Below, piece by piece: positions 10,791-22,611 of a DNA stretch of 64,000 bases; the stretch's first letter is position 1, and each line of letters opens with the position of its first letter. The stretch spans positions 176,205 through 240,204 of the forward strand of contig NW_005178504.1 in assembly GCF_000350225.1 (NCBI RefSeq), written 5' to 3'. The position numbers were made by a program, and so were the translations under genes. The notes beneath the pieces were generated by a model, which was not told where the DNA came from, made no database searches, and saw only the letters and a list, made by a program, of their open reading frames with translations. The DNA comes from Chondrus crispus (Eukaryota; Rhodophyta; Florideophyceae; Gigartinales; Gigartinaceae).

Positions 10791-13013
10791 TTCTTGACCT
10801 TCAGGTAACTCGTCGATGGTATCCCTAACCTCTCCATCGGAGACAACGCCTCATAATTTTCCAAAAACCCGTGCATTTCCCGGAGGGAAAGAATGCACGT
10901 TGACGCGGCGTGGCCATTTTCATAGCAATGATAGCACACCAGACCGTGCGTCTTGACGGGATATTGCGGCCTAGGTCCTCCACGGGCCGGCGGCCTTCCT
11001 TGACGTTGCGGCCTTCCCATCCAGCCTGGCCTTCGAAACGTCGTACCCTTGTCTTCCATCTGAATGCGCGGCGCCGGCGTGTGGCCGCGCCCCCGAAACA
11101 TCATCACGGGATCCGTGGGCTCTGAAAACGACTCCGTCGTGTATGCAGGCGTCGGTAAAGTTGACGACCCGCTGTCCCCGTAGTCCTCGTGTCCGTAGCC
11201 CTCCGATGGCTCAATGAACTCGCCTTCGGCTACTAACGCTCCTTCGTAGTGATTTTCGCTACTTCCATGCGCACCGCGCTCATCTGACGCGGACATGGAC
11301 TCGGCTAAATGGACGGCGGCCTGACTTTTGCGACCGGGATAAGAAGCCCTCGGCTTCTTCCCCGCCCTGAACGTCGACGGCATCTGAATCGTGACCTTCT
11401 TGGTCTTCTTGTCCTTAGCGCGGCTCGCCGAGCCATGCGCCTTCGCGTACTTAACTAGTCTCAAAAACGAAACGTCCCGATTGTCTTGTCGGTATTGAGA
11501 TACCATCGGCTTGATACTCGAATCGAGTCCTTCAATAAACATCGTCATCTGTTCTTCCATCGAATATACGTTTCCACATCGATTGCTTGCGTCCGTCAGA
11601 CGGATATAAAATTCCATCTCGTCTTCAGACGGTCTTTGCTGAACTTCTCGCAATGCGAGCACGGCTTGACGGATCGCCTCGTCGGTTGCGAAACTCCTCA
11701 ACAACCACTGTAAGGCCTCCGACCAAACGGATATCTTTCCGTGATGGGCCCCGGCCGTCTGAGACACCGAAGTGTACTGTCTCAAGGCGATGCCGCTTAA
11801 AAATTCAGGCAACAGGCGGATCGCTTGCCCCTCGTTCATTTCTTGAGTATCGAACTACTGAACTAATTTTGCCAAAAAATCCAACACAAGGACCCCGTCT
11901 TGACCTGTGAACGTGTTGTCCTTCTTCACCTTAGGCGGAATATCTCTCCTGATTTTTCGTACGGCGGTCCGCCGGGAACTTGACAAATATGTCTGCGGGT
12001 TCCGCAAGCGGTACGTTCGGTACGAAAGTAACTTCTTGAAGAGGTAGTTGGTCGGATTCAGCTCCTCCAACTCCTCCCATCGCGGCCCGCGCCGCGTTGC
12101 GACATCTTCGGGCTCCGCGTCCTTGTCTCTCCGCGAGGCGGACGAAGTGACTCCGCCTCGTCTGGATGAAATTTTCTTGCTTAACGAAATTCCGTTTCCT
12201 TCTTCTGAACGGCGTTCGGAATCGCCCGAATGGTTCGACGAACCGCCGTTACCATCTTCGGAGGGACCAAGCGACTCCGACTGTGAGTCGCGGTTCTCCG
12301 GATCGTCACTACAGTGACCCTTGCTTGTACGTCGCTTGTCCTTCTTCGAGGGCTTCGACTTAGAACTCCGCTGCCGAGCGGGCTTGTCCTTCTTCGAGGG
12401 CTTCGACTTAGAACTCTCCTGCCGAGCGGGCTTGTCCTTCTTCGACCGACGGTCGTCCTCTCTACCCGAAGGGAGCGGCTCGTCGTCCGATCCTTGCGGA
12501 GCTTGATCCGCGGCCTGCTCGAGGTCCTTGAGACGTTGCGCGGCGCGATCGAATCGGTCATCGATGCTTGTTCTAAATTTTCCTAAGGACTCCAAGGCTT
12601 GATTCGCGTCGCGCCTCGCGTCCTTGACTGAAATTTTCAACGAGGCTAGGACCTCCGGCTCCAGACCGTCGGTCGCATCTCCTCGCTCCTTCTCGACGAG
12701 ATCCACTCGAGCCGATAGCTCTCCTAAAACGTATGGAACTCGGATGCTTGCAACTCTAGTTGCTTCCGGACGAGGGCTAATTCAGCCTCGAGATTTTTCT
12801 TCGCTTCTTCGCGAATTTCGCTGCTCATCTTCTCCAACTTCTCGTCGAGGTCAGTCTTGTCGGCGGCTATCCCCGTAGGGGATTCTTGATCTCTGGGGTC
12901 CGTGGCCGTATTGGCCTGGCTCCGGGTGCGAGGACCCCTCGGGATCCTCGACGCTCGTGCCGATCCGCTTCTACTCGCCCCGGGACCGACGTCCCCGGTG
13001 CGCTTGTTGACAT
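10661..13013 (-). pseudogene. gag: Element A gag, broken
   Basis: Structural protein gene of the retrotransposon. The ATG (13013-13011) matches the gag starts of B and C. A one-base loss near 12995 shifts the frame, another break lies near 12715, and a TAG at 11855-11853 replaces a Glu codon seen in C. The N-terminal third is charged with a coiled-coil-like stretch and Ser/Lys repeats (the KKDKPARQ unit occurs twice). The capsid-like part follows, and near 10900 the nucleocapsid knuckle CYHCYENGHAASTC fits C-x2-C-x4-H-x4-C. The stop at 10661 lies inside the pol frame. Confidence 0.9.
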
Positions 13014-13114
13014 CGCTCGTACGAGCGGACCTACGCAGCAAAAAAGTTACAAACAAAAAGAAAATAAAAAAAGGTCCGTTACCCAGACCACTTCCTTGTC
13101 GTAGATAAAACAAT

Positions 13115-13132
13115 TTCTAGGTCGGGAGACCA
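13115..13132 (-). other. Candidate primer-binding site of element A
   Basis: On the minus strand TGGTCTCCCGACCTAGAA begins four bases (AAAG) after the LTR end. The same 18 bases follow the 5' LTRs of B and C. A TGG start is expected for pairing with a tRNA 3' CCA end. I could not assign the tRNA. Confidence 0.65.
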
Positions 13133-13136
13133 CTTT

Positions 13137-14155
13137 TGTAGTGCAATGCGCCTGTCGGGCAGAGACCGCGGTCCGATGGTCAAGCAAAAACAACGACAGC
13201 AGCAAAAAGAAGAACTGCCGATGGCACAGCGCTACGGAGTGTCCGACTCTCCCTTCTCCGTTTAAACGAGCTTGCGACTCGTAGTAGCTCAGATCCGTGT
13301 TAGGGGGGGCACAGAGAAATAGCCCGGCCCGGGATCGGTGTGGTAGAGACTTGCGAAGAGAACTGCTCGACGAGTGTGTGGTGGGGCGCGTACGTAGGTA
13401 CCCCGGTTCCACTGGGTTGTAAGGCCAATGCTCGTTGAGCTTCTTCGACACCTTGTAACGCGACAAGGCCTTCGACGGGGGCGTCGCAACGCAGCCCGAC
13501 GGGATGAAATGAAAGTAGCAGCGCTACGTCAACTGTGCCGCCCGATGGCTCGAAACGCCTACACCGGTTCGGTCGCAACCGAGGCCGATGGCACTAACAC
13601 TGGCTCGTAACACGACGGAGCCCTTCGAGGGAGACGTCGTTACAACGGTCTCCGTCGGAAAATGGGTCACAGTAGCAGCGCTACGTCAACTGTGTCGCCC
13701 GACGGCAAAGACACCTACACCGGTTCGGTCGCAACCGAGGCCGATGGCACCAACACTAGATAAGGGGAAAATAGGTAGAATTAGAGATAGAAAAGGATAG
13801 GGAAATAAAAGAAAGAGAGAAGGGATTCCCGAGCGATAGAGGATGCCGTAGGCTTAGGTAAAAGGGAGCGTCTTGGTAGAGACGGACTTCGACCAAGGCG
13901 ACATTCAACTCCGGCAACTCGGGTTGGTTTATTGACTTGTTCGGTCAAAGGGCTAAGTTATATAGAGCCCCGCCGGGGCGAGTACAGTAGCTCCCGGCTC
14001 TAGATTCTAGATCTAATTAGTAAATAAATTAAATAATTAAAATAATCGTGCGCTTCGTCGCACACGTGTGTCCCCCAAACCCGGACTACAGTATCCAATT
14101 TTTTTCCTTTTCCACTTCCTTCCTCCCCCCTACCCGAGACGGGTATTGCACTACA
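13137..14155 (-). repeat. Element A 5' LTR
   Basis: On the minus strand it starts TGTAGTGCAATACCCG at 14155 and ends GCGCATTGCACTACA at 13137 (1019 bp), with 11-base inverted ends. A block carrying GTAGCAGCGCTACGTCAACTG and the CACCGGTTCGGTCGC region occurs twice inside (about 13514-13604 and 13668-13758, 154 bases apart). A TATA-like CTATATAA is present on the minus strand (13965-13958). Its U3 head is the type seen in B and LTR1, not that of its own 3' LTR. Confidence 0.92.
13958..13965 (-). promoter_or_regulatory. TATA-like box in element A 5' LTR
   Basis: CTATATAA on the minus strand, in the context GGGGCTCTATATAACTTAGC about 190 bases from the LTR start. The equivalent site is at 21607-21614 in LTR1 and 55189-55182 in B; C has GATATATA at 28622-28629. 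It is a plausible core promoter for gag-pol transcription, not demonstrated. Confidence 0.5.
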
Positions 14156-17100
14156 CTCTTGTTACATCTAACAGCCATGCACCAGCTGTTTCCAGGTACG
14201 GCAGCATGAACACATTAAGTCCTTTCACAATGCGAATAATGAGTATTTTCAAAATCACATCTAAGTAAACGTGTAGCCAACCAAATGTTTTCATAAGAAC
14301 ATCCGATACTTCCTGTTAATGACGGTGCTCTAGTTACATGACCCCTGGTGTGTTCGTGAAAATGTCATCGAAGGCAATTCTGGGCATTATCTAACGAAGA
14401 AAGCATACTAGAGGTGCAGCTTTTGCTAGTTCAAATGCCCTGAACTGTGCATTATGTTGATTTAGACCAACCTGAGGCTGTCCGGGACATCTGTGTGGCC
14501 TGTTCGGAACAAACAGGAAACTCGACTGTTGGTAACAAGCACGCAAAAGAACAGCCCCTCAAAGTGCCTCACATTAGGGCTGTTGCCAAAAATGCTACAA
14601 TCTTTGACGAAGAAGTCGGCCCATCTATATTTCCTTATTTGAGAATCTGTCTGCAGTACATTTCAGCAGTTTCGAGTGGGTACTGCTCGCATCACGGGAT
14701 GCTGTGCTTGCAAGGAAGTTCTGCGGAGAGCCCTCCAAATCCGGGAATTCTGCCTGAATGAGATCGGAAGTATGTATTATGAGCGCACCTCATATGCTGG
14801 AAAGTAGAGAGTGTTTGCTGCGAGCATGAGTATGCTTCATTTTATTCGGACTCTGACAGGAAGACTGCTGAGCACATTGTGCCAATTCTGTCAACCCGAG
14901 ATTGTGCAACATTTCCTTGCAGGGGGGATACATGCTTTGCTTCTGTACATGAAAGAAGCCCGGGAAGGCAATAAGCCACTCCTGAACTTTGAGCTCAGCG
15001 TATTCTGCATCGCTTCCAGAATTTTCGCTGACCTTCCAAGTACGACTTACGGCAAATCTTTACAATCATCTTGTAAGTGGGTTAGTCTCTGCTTCGAATA
15101 GTGTACGGCGGAGTTCCTTCTTCAACCGGGCGAAGGCACTGTTTAAGAAATGCGAGTTTTCCATGTATGGTCAATATATTAGCAGCACTCATGCGACTTA
15201 TATCAACAATTATAACGTCCTGATCATATAGGAAGGAAATTTCTGGGTCTGTACGGCGGCATTGCTTGAAGCAGGACAGCGGTAATGATCTGAAGTTCAA
15301 ACGCTGACATTCATAAAGTATCTCACGCTGCTCTGAGTGTACATTGCCCTCTCCCTGGAGAATGCAAGCAGAATTTCCCTGTTCTGATATGCAATTTCGA
15401 AGACGACACCATAGAAATCGTTCAGTATGCATTTATCCGCTATTTTCTTGAAGGAAGGGGCGAAGGCGGCAGGAGAAGGTAGCGTCTTTCGGGGGTCGAG
15501 ATAGTGGTCCAACTCTTTACGCACAGCTGATGTCAACTGGTTATCGTGAAACGTAATTCTGTTCTGAACTATGAACTGACTTTTTGTGCCACTGACCATA
15601 TGTAAAGATTTCCTGACGTCTTTACGCTATGGAAGGGCATGATGTCAAAGTTGTCTATCTGAATTGTTATCAACCTGTCGCCCAAGATCAAATTTTGAAA
15701 TCTTCTTTAAGCAGACTCCTCCCGTTCCGCTATGAACAGCTCCCTGAATCGCTCTATACTTTCATATGAGGTGACCAACCCGAATGAATGAAGGACACTA
15801 GCCCATGATGTAGTGGGCTCAAAAATTCCTGCAATTGATAACGCCATCTTCAGAGGGCTGACAGACAGTCTTGAGGGCTAAAACAGTGCTATTCAACAAC
15901 CTTAATGGCACGGAGGCACAGGAGACCATCTGCACGAGTAAGAAGCTCGTCTTCTCCATTTTGAAGAGAGCGTTGAGCACATTCTGTCAGTTTGCGCGAT
16001 GGAACCTCTCCAAGGTCGTCACAGACCGGGTATATTGGAGCGATATCTTTCCTGTTAGCGGATTCAATGGCTCTCCATGAGGCAAGCCACTTATTCGAAG
16101 CCATGTCAAGTATTACAAAAGCCCCCAGGCGACATGGTATTACAATGGTTCTTCGGAAAGTAACCAGTTACTTCGACGTTGGTGATCCTTGCTGTTAAAG
16201 AAACGTTTCGGAACCCCGGCGAGCATTGTCATTATCTCTTTTGGTAATATATCAACCCCCTCTGTGTTAGTAATGGATGTTGAGCTCTGAATTATTTCGG
16301 ACAGAGCGACGTCGAGGGCATAATACCCAGAGATTTCTTGAAAGTGAGTAGAGATGAACATTTTTTGAAGCCAAGACTGGCCCCAGGCGCGATTTATTTG
16401 TCTTTCTGCAGACGTTCATACTGTTCGCATCGCCGTGGGCAACAAGCATAGATAGTAATTGAAGTACCTCCCTTTGTGGTAAAAACTGCGACCGCGGAAT
16501 GTTGGGAAACACAGTCAATACTTTTCTCTGCAGATTCTGAGCCTCACGCATGCACTTTCGTTATAAAAGCGGGGTAAGGATTGTCAATACGAACTGCGCG
16601 TAAAACGCAATCCATAAGACACCTGGTCATGACATCCTTGAAAGGCTAAATCCATATTCAGTCAAATTTCCTGTGCCCCCTTCCTGATCATATATCTGCT
16701 GTTGCAAACGTCTGTTTACCAGAAACCTCCATTGCAGATAGAAATCCTTGCGCGTCACATTGACTTGACTCTTCGTGTTCATAGCAGGATTCTGCTTCTC
16801 CTAATGTGTGCCTTCGGAACGAACAGAGTGGCTTCAGACCGGAATTATTCCCTCCGCATCTAGCACCTATGAAAACACAGTGCCCATGCTGTGCCCCTTA
16901 TTCGAAGGCTCATGACGAGCCGCTTCTAGTTTGCCAACTACCACTACGATCATGCTTTATATTCCATGGAATATGTAGTATGATTGTAGTGGTTATGGCA
17001 GAAATGAAACTGAGAGAGGTTAATATGGATGAAAGGAGCACTGGTGACGGTAACACCTGAAAGATGGGCAAGGTCATGACAAATGACAAAAAGCTCCTCG

Positions 17101-18422
17101 TGCAGACAAATAATATAGCAGAACTTCAATCAACTGAAAGTTTAATACAGCACCTCCTGCACTGCTTCCATACTTGAGATGTGAAGCTTCATTTCCCGGT
17201 TGTGGAGTTATGGGTCATGGCGAGCTGGTTCCAGTGGAAGAAAGTGCAACGTATTGAGCAAGGAAATGTGTAGAGGTGTCAACACGGTATCCGACGCGAC
17301 GGGCGTAGTAGGTAGAGGACACTCTCCTGATGAAGAGAGCGTAGCGGCCGAAGGGTAAGGATGGCAAAGATGGGTCAGCACTAATTGCTGGGGCTTCGTT
17401 CTCCCTCTATCCTCTTTTTACTGCTCATTCCTCTTTCTTAAGTATCCGCTTTGTCGCTCGAACGCCGGTACTGTTCTAATGCTTTGCTGCTCTAATTCCG
17501 TGGTTGTAGATACATGTTGCACATATCGGATTGCACGTAGCGGAATTAGCTGTCTGCCCCACCCTCGTCCATCTCGAATTGGGCCGCCTGCCCTTTTGCC
17601 GTTCTCTTGCAATGAGAACAATTGCGCTTGCTTCTTAGACTGTCGCGCTCGTCTGAGGTACCCTATACCCACTTGCATTGCCTTAGCTTCCCCCTTCTGT
17701 GCAAGGTGTTGCTGTTCCCTCTTTCCCTGTGACCCTTGGCGCGGTGGTGCTCACCGCTCCCTGGGTCTGCGTTTCTGCTTGCTTGTGTTGGTAAGTGCGT
17801 CTTACCAAAAACCAATTGCTCATCAAACGATGAGCCGTTCTTATGCTTGCTCACTTGAAGATATCCTTTTGGCAGGGCTCGTTGTGAACAGGGCCTGTCA
17901 CACAATGGATCCAATTTTAACAAGTGTCAAAATCTCTATGGTCTCATTTCACACTGATCAGATTACACTGGTACCCTGATTTGAGAGCATATCCAGCATT
18001 CATGACGCTTGCGTCGATATTTGAGGGATGCACGGCATTTCCAAGACTTGAACGGGTACTCCAACTTCTTCTTGTTTCTTCTGTTGTCGCAAATTGCAGG
18101 CCATTGAACTTTGCGGAACGGAAGTTGGTACGCAATAGGAAGGGGCCTGGAAGTTTGCCTCTGAATGGGTTTGACAAAGGGGCCGTGTCCACCTGACATC
18201 TCCTCAGCAACTATTCTTCTCGCACAAAAATAGTGGCAGTTGATCTCTTCTTGTTGTCTTCCCCACAGGCCTCGCAAAACCCACAAATAGATATATTCCG
18301 GGGATCTCTTGTAAGAGCAATTGTTGCGTGTTCCATTACCAAAACTGTTTTACGCGGTCTCTCAAACTTGGCCGGAAGACACCCAAGTCCCATACACATC
18401 CGATGGTTAATGTACGGAAGAG
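14156..18422. other. Degenerate sequence with transposase-like scraps
   Basis: No intact gene. Short frames change strand and phase often. The better candidates are minus-strand pieces at 16551-15082, a plus-strand piece at 14811-15101, and minus-strand pieces at 18432-17944 with a Cys pair motif CGFCEACGEDNKKRS. The composition is less GC-rich than the LTR elements. It may be an old DNA-transposon copy into which element A and the solo LTR inserted, but no family can be assigned. Confidence 0.4.
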
Positions 18423-19467
18423 TGTAGCGCAATGTGCCTGGCAGGCCGCGAACACAGTCCGACGGTCAAACAAAAAGAAGAAAAACAACAACAGCAACAA
18501 CCACTGCCGATGGCACGCGATACGGAGTGTTCGAGACTCCCTTTCCCCTTGTGTGGGCTTGCGGCCCACGGTAGCCCAACTCCGACGGGGGGTTAAAGAA
18601 AGATGCCCGGCCCGGGAGGATAATGGTGGTAGAGACTTGTGAAGACTTGAGCGCTCGACGAGTGCAGGTTGGGCTTGTCAACGAGGATGTAACCGCGGTT
18701 CGCTCGGTTGTAAGGCCAATGCTCGGCGAGCGTCTTCAGCACCTTGTGTATAATTCGAGGTCTTCGACGGGGGCTTGTTCAGCACTACCCGACGGGATCG
18801 TAACCGTGTAGCAACGCTACTACCGACGTGTTGCCCGATGGCTAAAAACACCCTCACCAGCGCGATCGCAATCGCGGTAGGTGGTACCACCTCTGTCTTA
18901 TACAGTAAGACCTTCGACGGAGGCGTCGTCGCAACAGCCTTCCGACGGAACTTGAAACAGTAGCAGCGCTACACAACGTGTTGCCCGATGGCTAAAACAC
19001 CTACACCGGATCGGTCGCAACCAACTCCAGTGGAACCAACACAATTAAGGGAAAAATAGAGATAGAAGTAGAAAAGAATAGGGAAATAAAGGAAAACGAA
19101 AAAGGGAAACCCCCGAGCGCAAAGCATAACGTAATCTGTGGTAAAAGGGAGCGTCTTGGGAAAGACGGACTTCGACCAAGGCGATATTCAACTCTGGCAA
19201 CTCGGGTTACCTTTACTGACTTGGTGGTCAGAGGGCTAAGTTATATATCGCCCCGCCAGAGCCACTACAGTAGCTCGCGGCGCTAGATCCTAGATCTAAT
19301 CTAGTGTCAGCAAAATTAATGCCAACTAATTAACTAAATAAAATAAAATAATTAAAAATTAAAACTGTGCAATTATTCACACGTGTGTCCCCCAACCCGG
19401 ACTACTTTTCATATCCAAATATTTTCCTTTCTTTTCACCCCGCTTTTCAGGTGCGTATTGCACTACA
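18423..19467 (-). repeat. Solo LTR of the A/B/C family
   Basis: Reads TGTAGCGCAATGTGCCTGGC at 18423 and ends GTATTGCACTACA at 19467, so on the minus strand it is a complete 1045-bp LTR with no internal region attached. Flanks are AAGAG on the left (18418-18422) and AAGCG on the right (19468-19472), an imperfect 5-base duplication. It is more diverged than the other LTRs, so probably older. Solo LTRs arise by recombination between the two LTRs of one element. Confidence 0.88.
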
Positions 19468-19903
19468 AAGCGGTCAATTACGTGCACAGCAAGGGCATGT
19501 TTACCTTGGGGAACAGAGAGAAGGCAGGAAACCGTAACAGAAATGTGGAAATGGCAGTGTTTCGGATGGCGGCACAAAGCCCTCCCACGTATGATGAGCT
19601 TCCACGATTTCCGGAATTTTCCATACCTCACGGACTGTCTAGATTCCAGCACAGATGTCAAAATGAAGTGCATATCCCGACCGGAAGTACCCTCCACGAA
19701 TGGGGTAATTCTGAAAATGGTGGAATTCTGGATATTGGCGAATTTCCGCCCTCTGACCATTTCAAATTCTACTCTCTTACCACAACATTTCACCCATTTC
19801 ACCTTTGCATTACCACAGCTCCCGTCCGTATGCCATCTCCTCTCGTTTCCTAGATGCCGGTATGTGCCACGAAGCTGTCAAGAAACCAGAGTTTCCAACA
19901 CAA
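19468..19903. other. Spacer before pogo-like gene
   Basis: About 440 bases following the solo LTR. Open frames exist in two phases but none shows a recognisable motif. It may be the upstream part of the pogo-like element. Confidence 0.4.
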
Positions 19904-20695
19904 TGATATGCAGCATGAAGAAATACCCTACAGAGAAGAGGGAAACCGAATTTTCTTGCATTCTCAATCCTGGCGATAATCGCTCAGGAAGATCTAGAAT
20001 ATTAACTGTGGAAGAAGTCGAAGTGATATCTCAGAGGTTAATACATGTTGCTCGTCGCGAGGTTTCAATGGATGTTGACAAGCCTCGCGCCACCATGTCA
20101 AAGATTGTTGCAGACGGCAGAAAATTACCAACTGGGTTTCCAGGCTGGGATGCAGTTAGAAGTTTCAGAGCGTGCCACCGTGAATGGACCTACGGCAAGA
20201 CTGAAACCAAAGAGGCTACGAAGCTTTGGCCAGAATCATCATACCATATTCAGACATATTTTGAAGTCTTTCGTGATGCAGATCGCTATTCCTGGTCTCT
20301 TGCGGGATCCAGACCGAGTCTGGAACATGGACGAAACTTCTCTTAACATATGGTTCGAAGAAAGACCGAAGTCCTTCACTAGTTCGTCAAGCCACTACGG
20401 AGGTTTCAACGCAGTACCAAAAAGGGGATATGGTAAACAGGTTACCACTGTCGTTTCTGCATCTGCTTCTCGTTTGGTGGCACCGCCGTTCTTAGTCGTA
20501 GCCAGTAAAAAATGATGAGTGCATGGTTCGAGCCTCTCGACAAGAACGGAAGCGACCTTTCGGGTAGGGAGCTCTACAAGGACAATGAGAAATGGGTTCC
20601 TGGTGACACTTTTGTTGCTTGCACAGAAAATTGTTCAATGCAAAAACAGTATGCATCTCTTTGTGGAGCATCTAGGCCAATTACTTAGCACTGTA
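19904..20695 (+). pseudogene. Pogo/Tigger-like DDE transposase, broken
   Basis: From an ATG at 19904 the product carries a helix-turn-helix-like region (ATMSKIVADGRKL, then GFPGWDAVRSF) typical of the DNA-binding half of pogo-type transposases. After a one-base shift near 20280 a second frame gives VWNMDETSLN, matching the first-Asp block of the DDE_1 superfamily, then GKQVTTVVSASASRLVAPPF. Tandem TGA codons at 20514-20519 end this frame, and homologous-looking sequence continues to about 20695. The C-terminal catalytic region is missing, because an E-family LTR begins at 20704. Inactive remnant; the assignment rests on motif pattern only. Confidence 0.65.
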
Positions 20696-21132
20696 GTGCC
20701 ATCTGTAGCATAAACACCCCCCAACGTAGAGGGTTGTATGCTTAGCTCGACGTAGACCCTTTCGGAGGGCGAGAAGACGGGGAGAACACACAGCTAACGA
20801 GATAGGGAGGCGGGCCCTGGTAGCGTGGTAGAGCGGGACGGTCGGGAACGAGCGTACGCGCGGGCCGATCTACGCCTCGACGCCGCGGAACAGCGCTGGG
20901 TAACGTACCAGCGCTGACGGGCGCTGGCGGATCTAGGCTCGCTCGCGTACGCGTGTGTCCCCTACTCGCTTTGTCCCGTTTAACGCGCGCAAAGGCAGAT
21001 CGCGCGTGTTCGGTTAAGCTGGAAGATGGACCTAGGCGGTAGGTCCTGGACAAGTCCGTGCTTCTCCCCCTCACCGCCGCCGGCGCGCTCGCGTATTTAA
21101 TATACAAAGTAACCTAACTTATTACAGTACAA

Positions 21133-21281
21133 CCGCACTGTACTGTAATAATTAGGATACAGCCGTACTGTAGTGTAGTGCTACTGTAGTCAGCACGGGC
21201 CGTCCCCCGCACTGTACTGTAATAAGTTAGGATACAGCCGTACTGTAGTGTAGTGCTACTGTAGTCAGCACGGGCCGTCCC
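21133..21281. repeat. Two 74-bp direct repeats in the E LTR
   Basis: A unit beginning CCGCACTGTACTGTAATAA and ending CACGGGCCGTCC occurs at 21133 and again at 21207, nearly identical. Each unit holds several TACTGTA and GTAGTG motifs. Confidence 0.85.
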
Positions 21282-21290
21282 GTGCTGTCT

Positions 21291-21405
21291 GTACACGTGT
21301 TGTACACGTAGAGTACACGTGGGTATGCGCGTTTCCCACACGTGTGCACGTGCGTGCGCGCGCACGCACCCGTACACGTGGGGTACATGCGCGGTACACG
21401 TGTGC
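21291..21405. promoter_or_regulatory. Cluster of six CACGTG palindromes in the E LTR
   Basis: CACGTG occurs at 21294, 21316, 21339, 21347, 21375 and 21397, several inside a larger GTACACGTG context, within about 110 bases. Such sites bind bHLH and bZIP factors in many eukaryotes; whether they act here is unknown. LTR1 starts 16 bases later. Confidence 0.5.
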
Positions 21406-21417
21406 GCGCGTGCGGCT

Positions 21418-22567
21418 TGTAGTGCAATACCCGTCTCGGGTAGGGGGGTGAAAGGAAGTGAAAAAGGAAAAAATTTGATACTGTAGTCCGGGTTTGGGGG
21501 ACACACGTGTGCGACGAAGCGCACGATTATTTTAATTATTTAATTTATTTACTAATTAGATCTAGAATCTAGAGTCGGGAGCTACTGGACTCGCCCCGGC
21601 GGGGCTCTATATAACTCAGCCCTTTGACCAAACAAGTCAATAAACCAACCCGAGTTGCCGGAGTTGAATGTCGCCTTGGTTGAAGTCCGTCTTTTACCAA
21701 GACGCTCCCTTTTACCTAAGCCTACGGCATCCTTCAGCGCTCGGGGGTCCCCTTCCTTTTCCCTTTATTTCCCAATCAAACCCGAGTTGCCAGAGTCTGA
21801 TATCGCCTTGGTTGAAGTCCGTCTTTTACAAGACACTCCCTTTAAATACAAATTACTTTATCCTTTGCGCTCGGGGGTTCCCTTTTCTTTTTCCTTTATT
21901 TCCCTATCCTTTTCTATCCCTAACCCTACCTATTTTTCCCTTATCTTGTGTTGGTGCCATCGGCCTCGGTTGCGACCGAACCGGTGTAAGTGTTTCGAGC
22001 CATCGGGCGACACAATTGACGTAGCGCTGCTACTGTGACCCATTTTTCCGACGGAGACTGTTGCAACGACGTCTCCCTCGAAGGGCCCCGTCGTAGTACG
22101 AGCCAGTGTTGGTACCATCGGTGTCGGTTGCGACCGAACCGGTGTAGGTGTCTTTGCCATCGGGCGACACAGTTGACGTAGCGCTGCTACTTTCATTTCA
22201 TCCCATCGGGCTGCGTTGCGACGCCCCCGTCGAAGGCCTTGTCGCGTTACAAGGTGTCGAAGAAGCTCAACGAGCATTGGCCTTACAACCCAGTGGAACC
22301 GGGGTACCTAAGTACGCGCCCCGCCCCACACTCGTCGAGCAGTTCTCTTCGCAAGTCTCTACCACCCGATCCCGGCCTGGGCTATTTCTCTTTGCCCCCC
22401 CTATCAGAGATCTGAGCTACTACGAGTCGCAAGCTGTTTTAAACGGAGAAGGGAGAGTCGGACACTCCGTAGCGCTGGGCCATCGGCAGTTCTTCTTTTC
22501 GCTGCTGTTGTTGTTTTTGCTGGACCATCGGACCACGGTCTCTGCCCGACAGGCGCATTGCACTACA
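21418..22567 (+). repeat. LTR1, solo LTR with CGGCT duplication
   Basis: Starts TGTAGTGCAATACCCG (21418), ends GCGCATTGCACTACA (22567), 1150 bp. CGGCT occurs at 21413-21417 and 22568-22572, a perfect 5-base target duplication, so it inserted into the E LTR and lost its internal region. Its left half is the long subtype also found in the 5' LTR of B (second CGAGTTGCC block near 21782). Its right half is copied in LTR2 and LTR3. Confidence 0.92.
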
Positions 22568-22611
22568 CGGCTCATATTGATCTAATCTAAATCTAATCGT
22601 GGACCGCCGTT

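Larger units (their letters stand above)
121..14155 (-). mobile_element. Element A, Ty3/Gypsy chromovirus-type LTR retrotransposon
   Basis: Minus-strand order: 5' LTR (14155-13137), primer-binding site, gag (13013-10661), pol with integrase and chromodomain (about 10790-6203), a 3.8-kb region without recognised sense genes, an opposite-strand gene (746-2410), polypurine tract (647-636), and 3' LTR (635 leftward, broken at 120 by another LTR). Gag, pol and the opposite-strand gene all carry stops or frameshifts, and the protease motif is altered, so this copy is defective. The sequence right of the 5' LTR starts CTCTT; the matching left duplication lies outside the window. Confidence 0.92.

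Noticed and set aside
12181..12586. Repetitive open frames opposite gag of A
   Set aside because: They are shadows of the repeated Lys/Ser/Asp codons of gag.
21290..21410. CACGTG cluster as a replication origin or rRNA spacer
   Set aside because: It lies between the paired ends of an LTR; no rRNA or origin feature is nearby.
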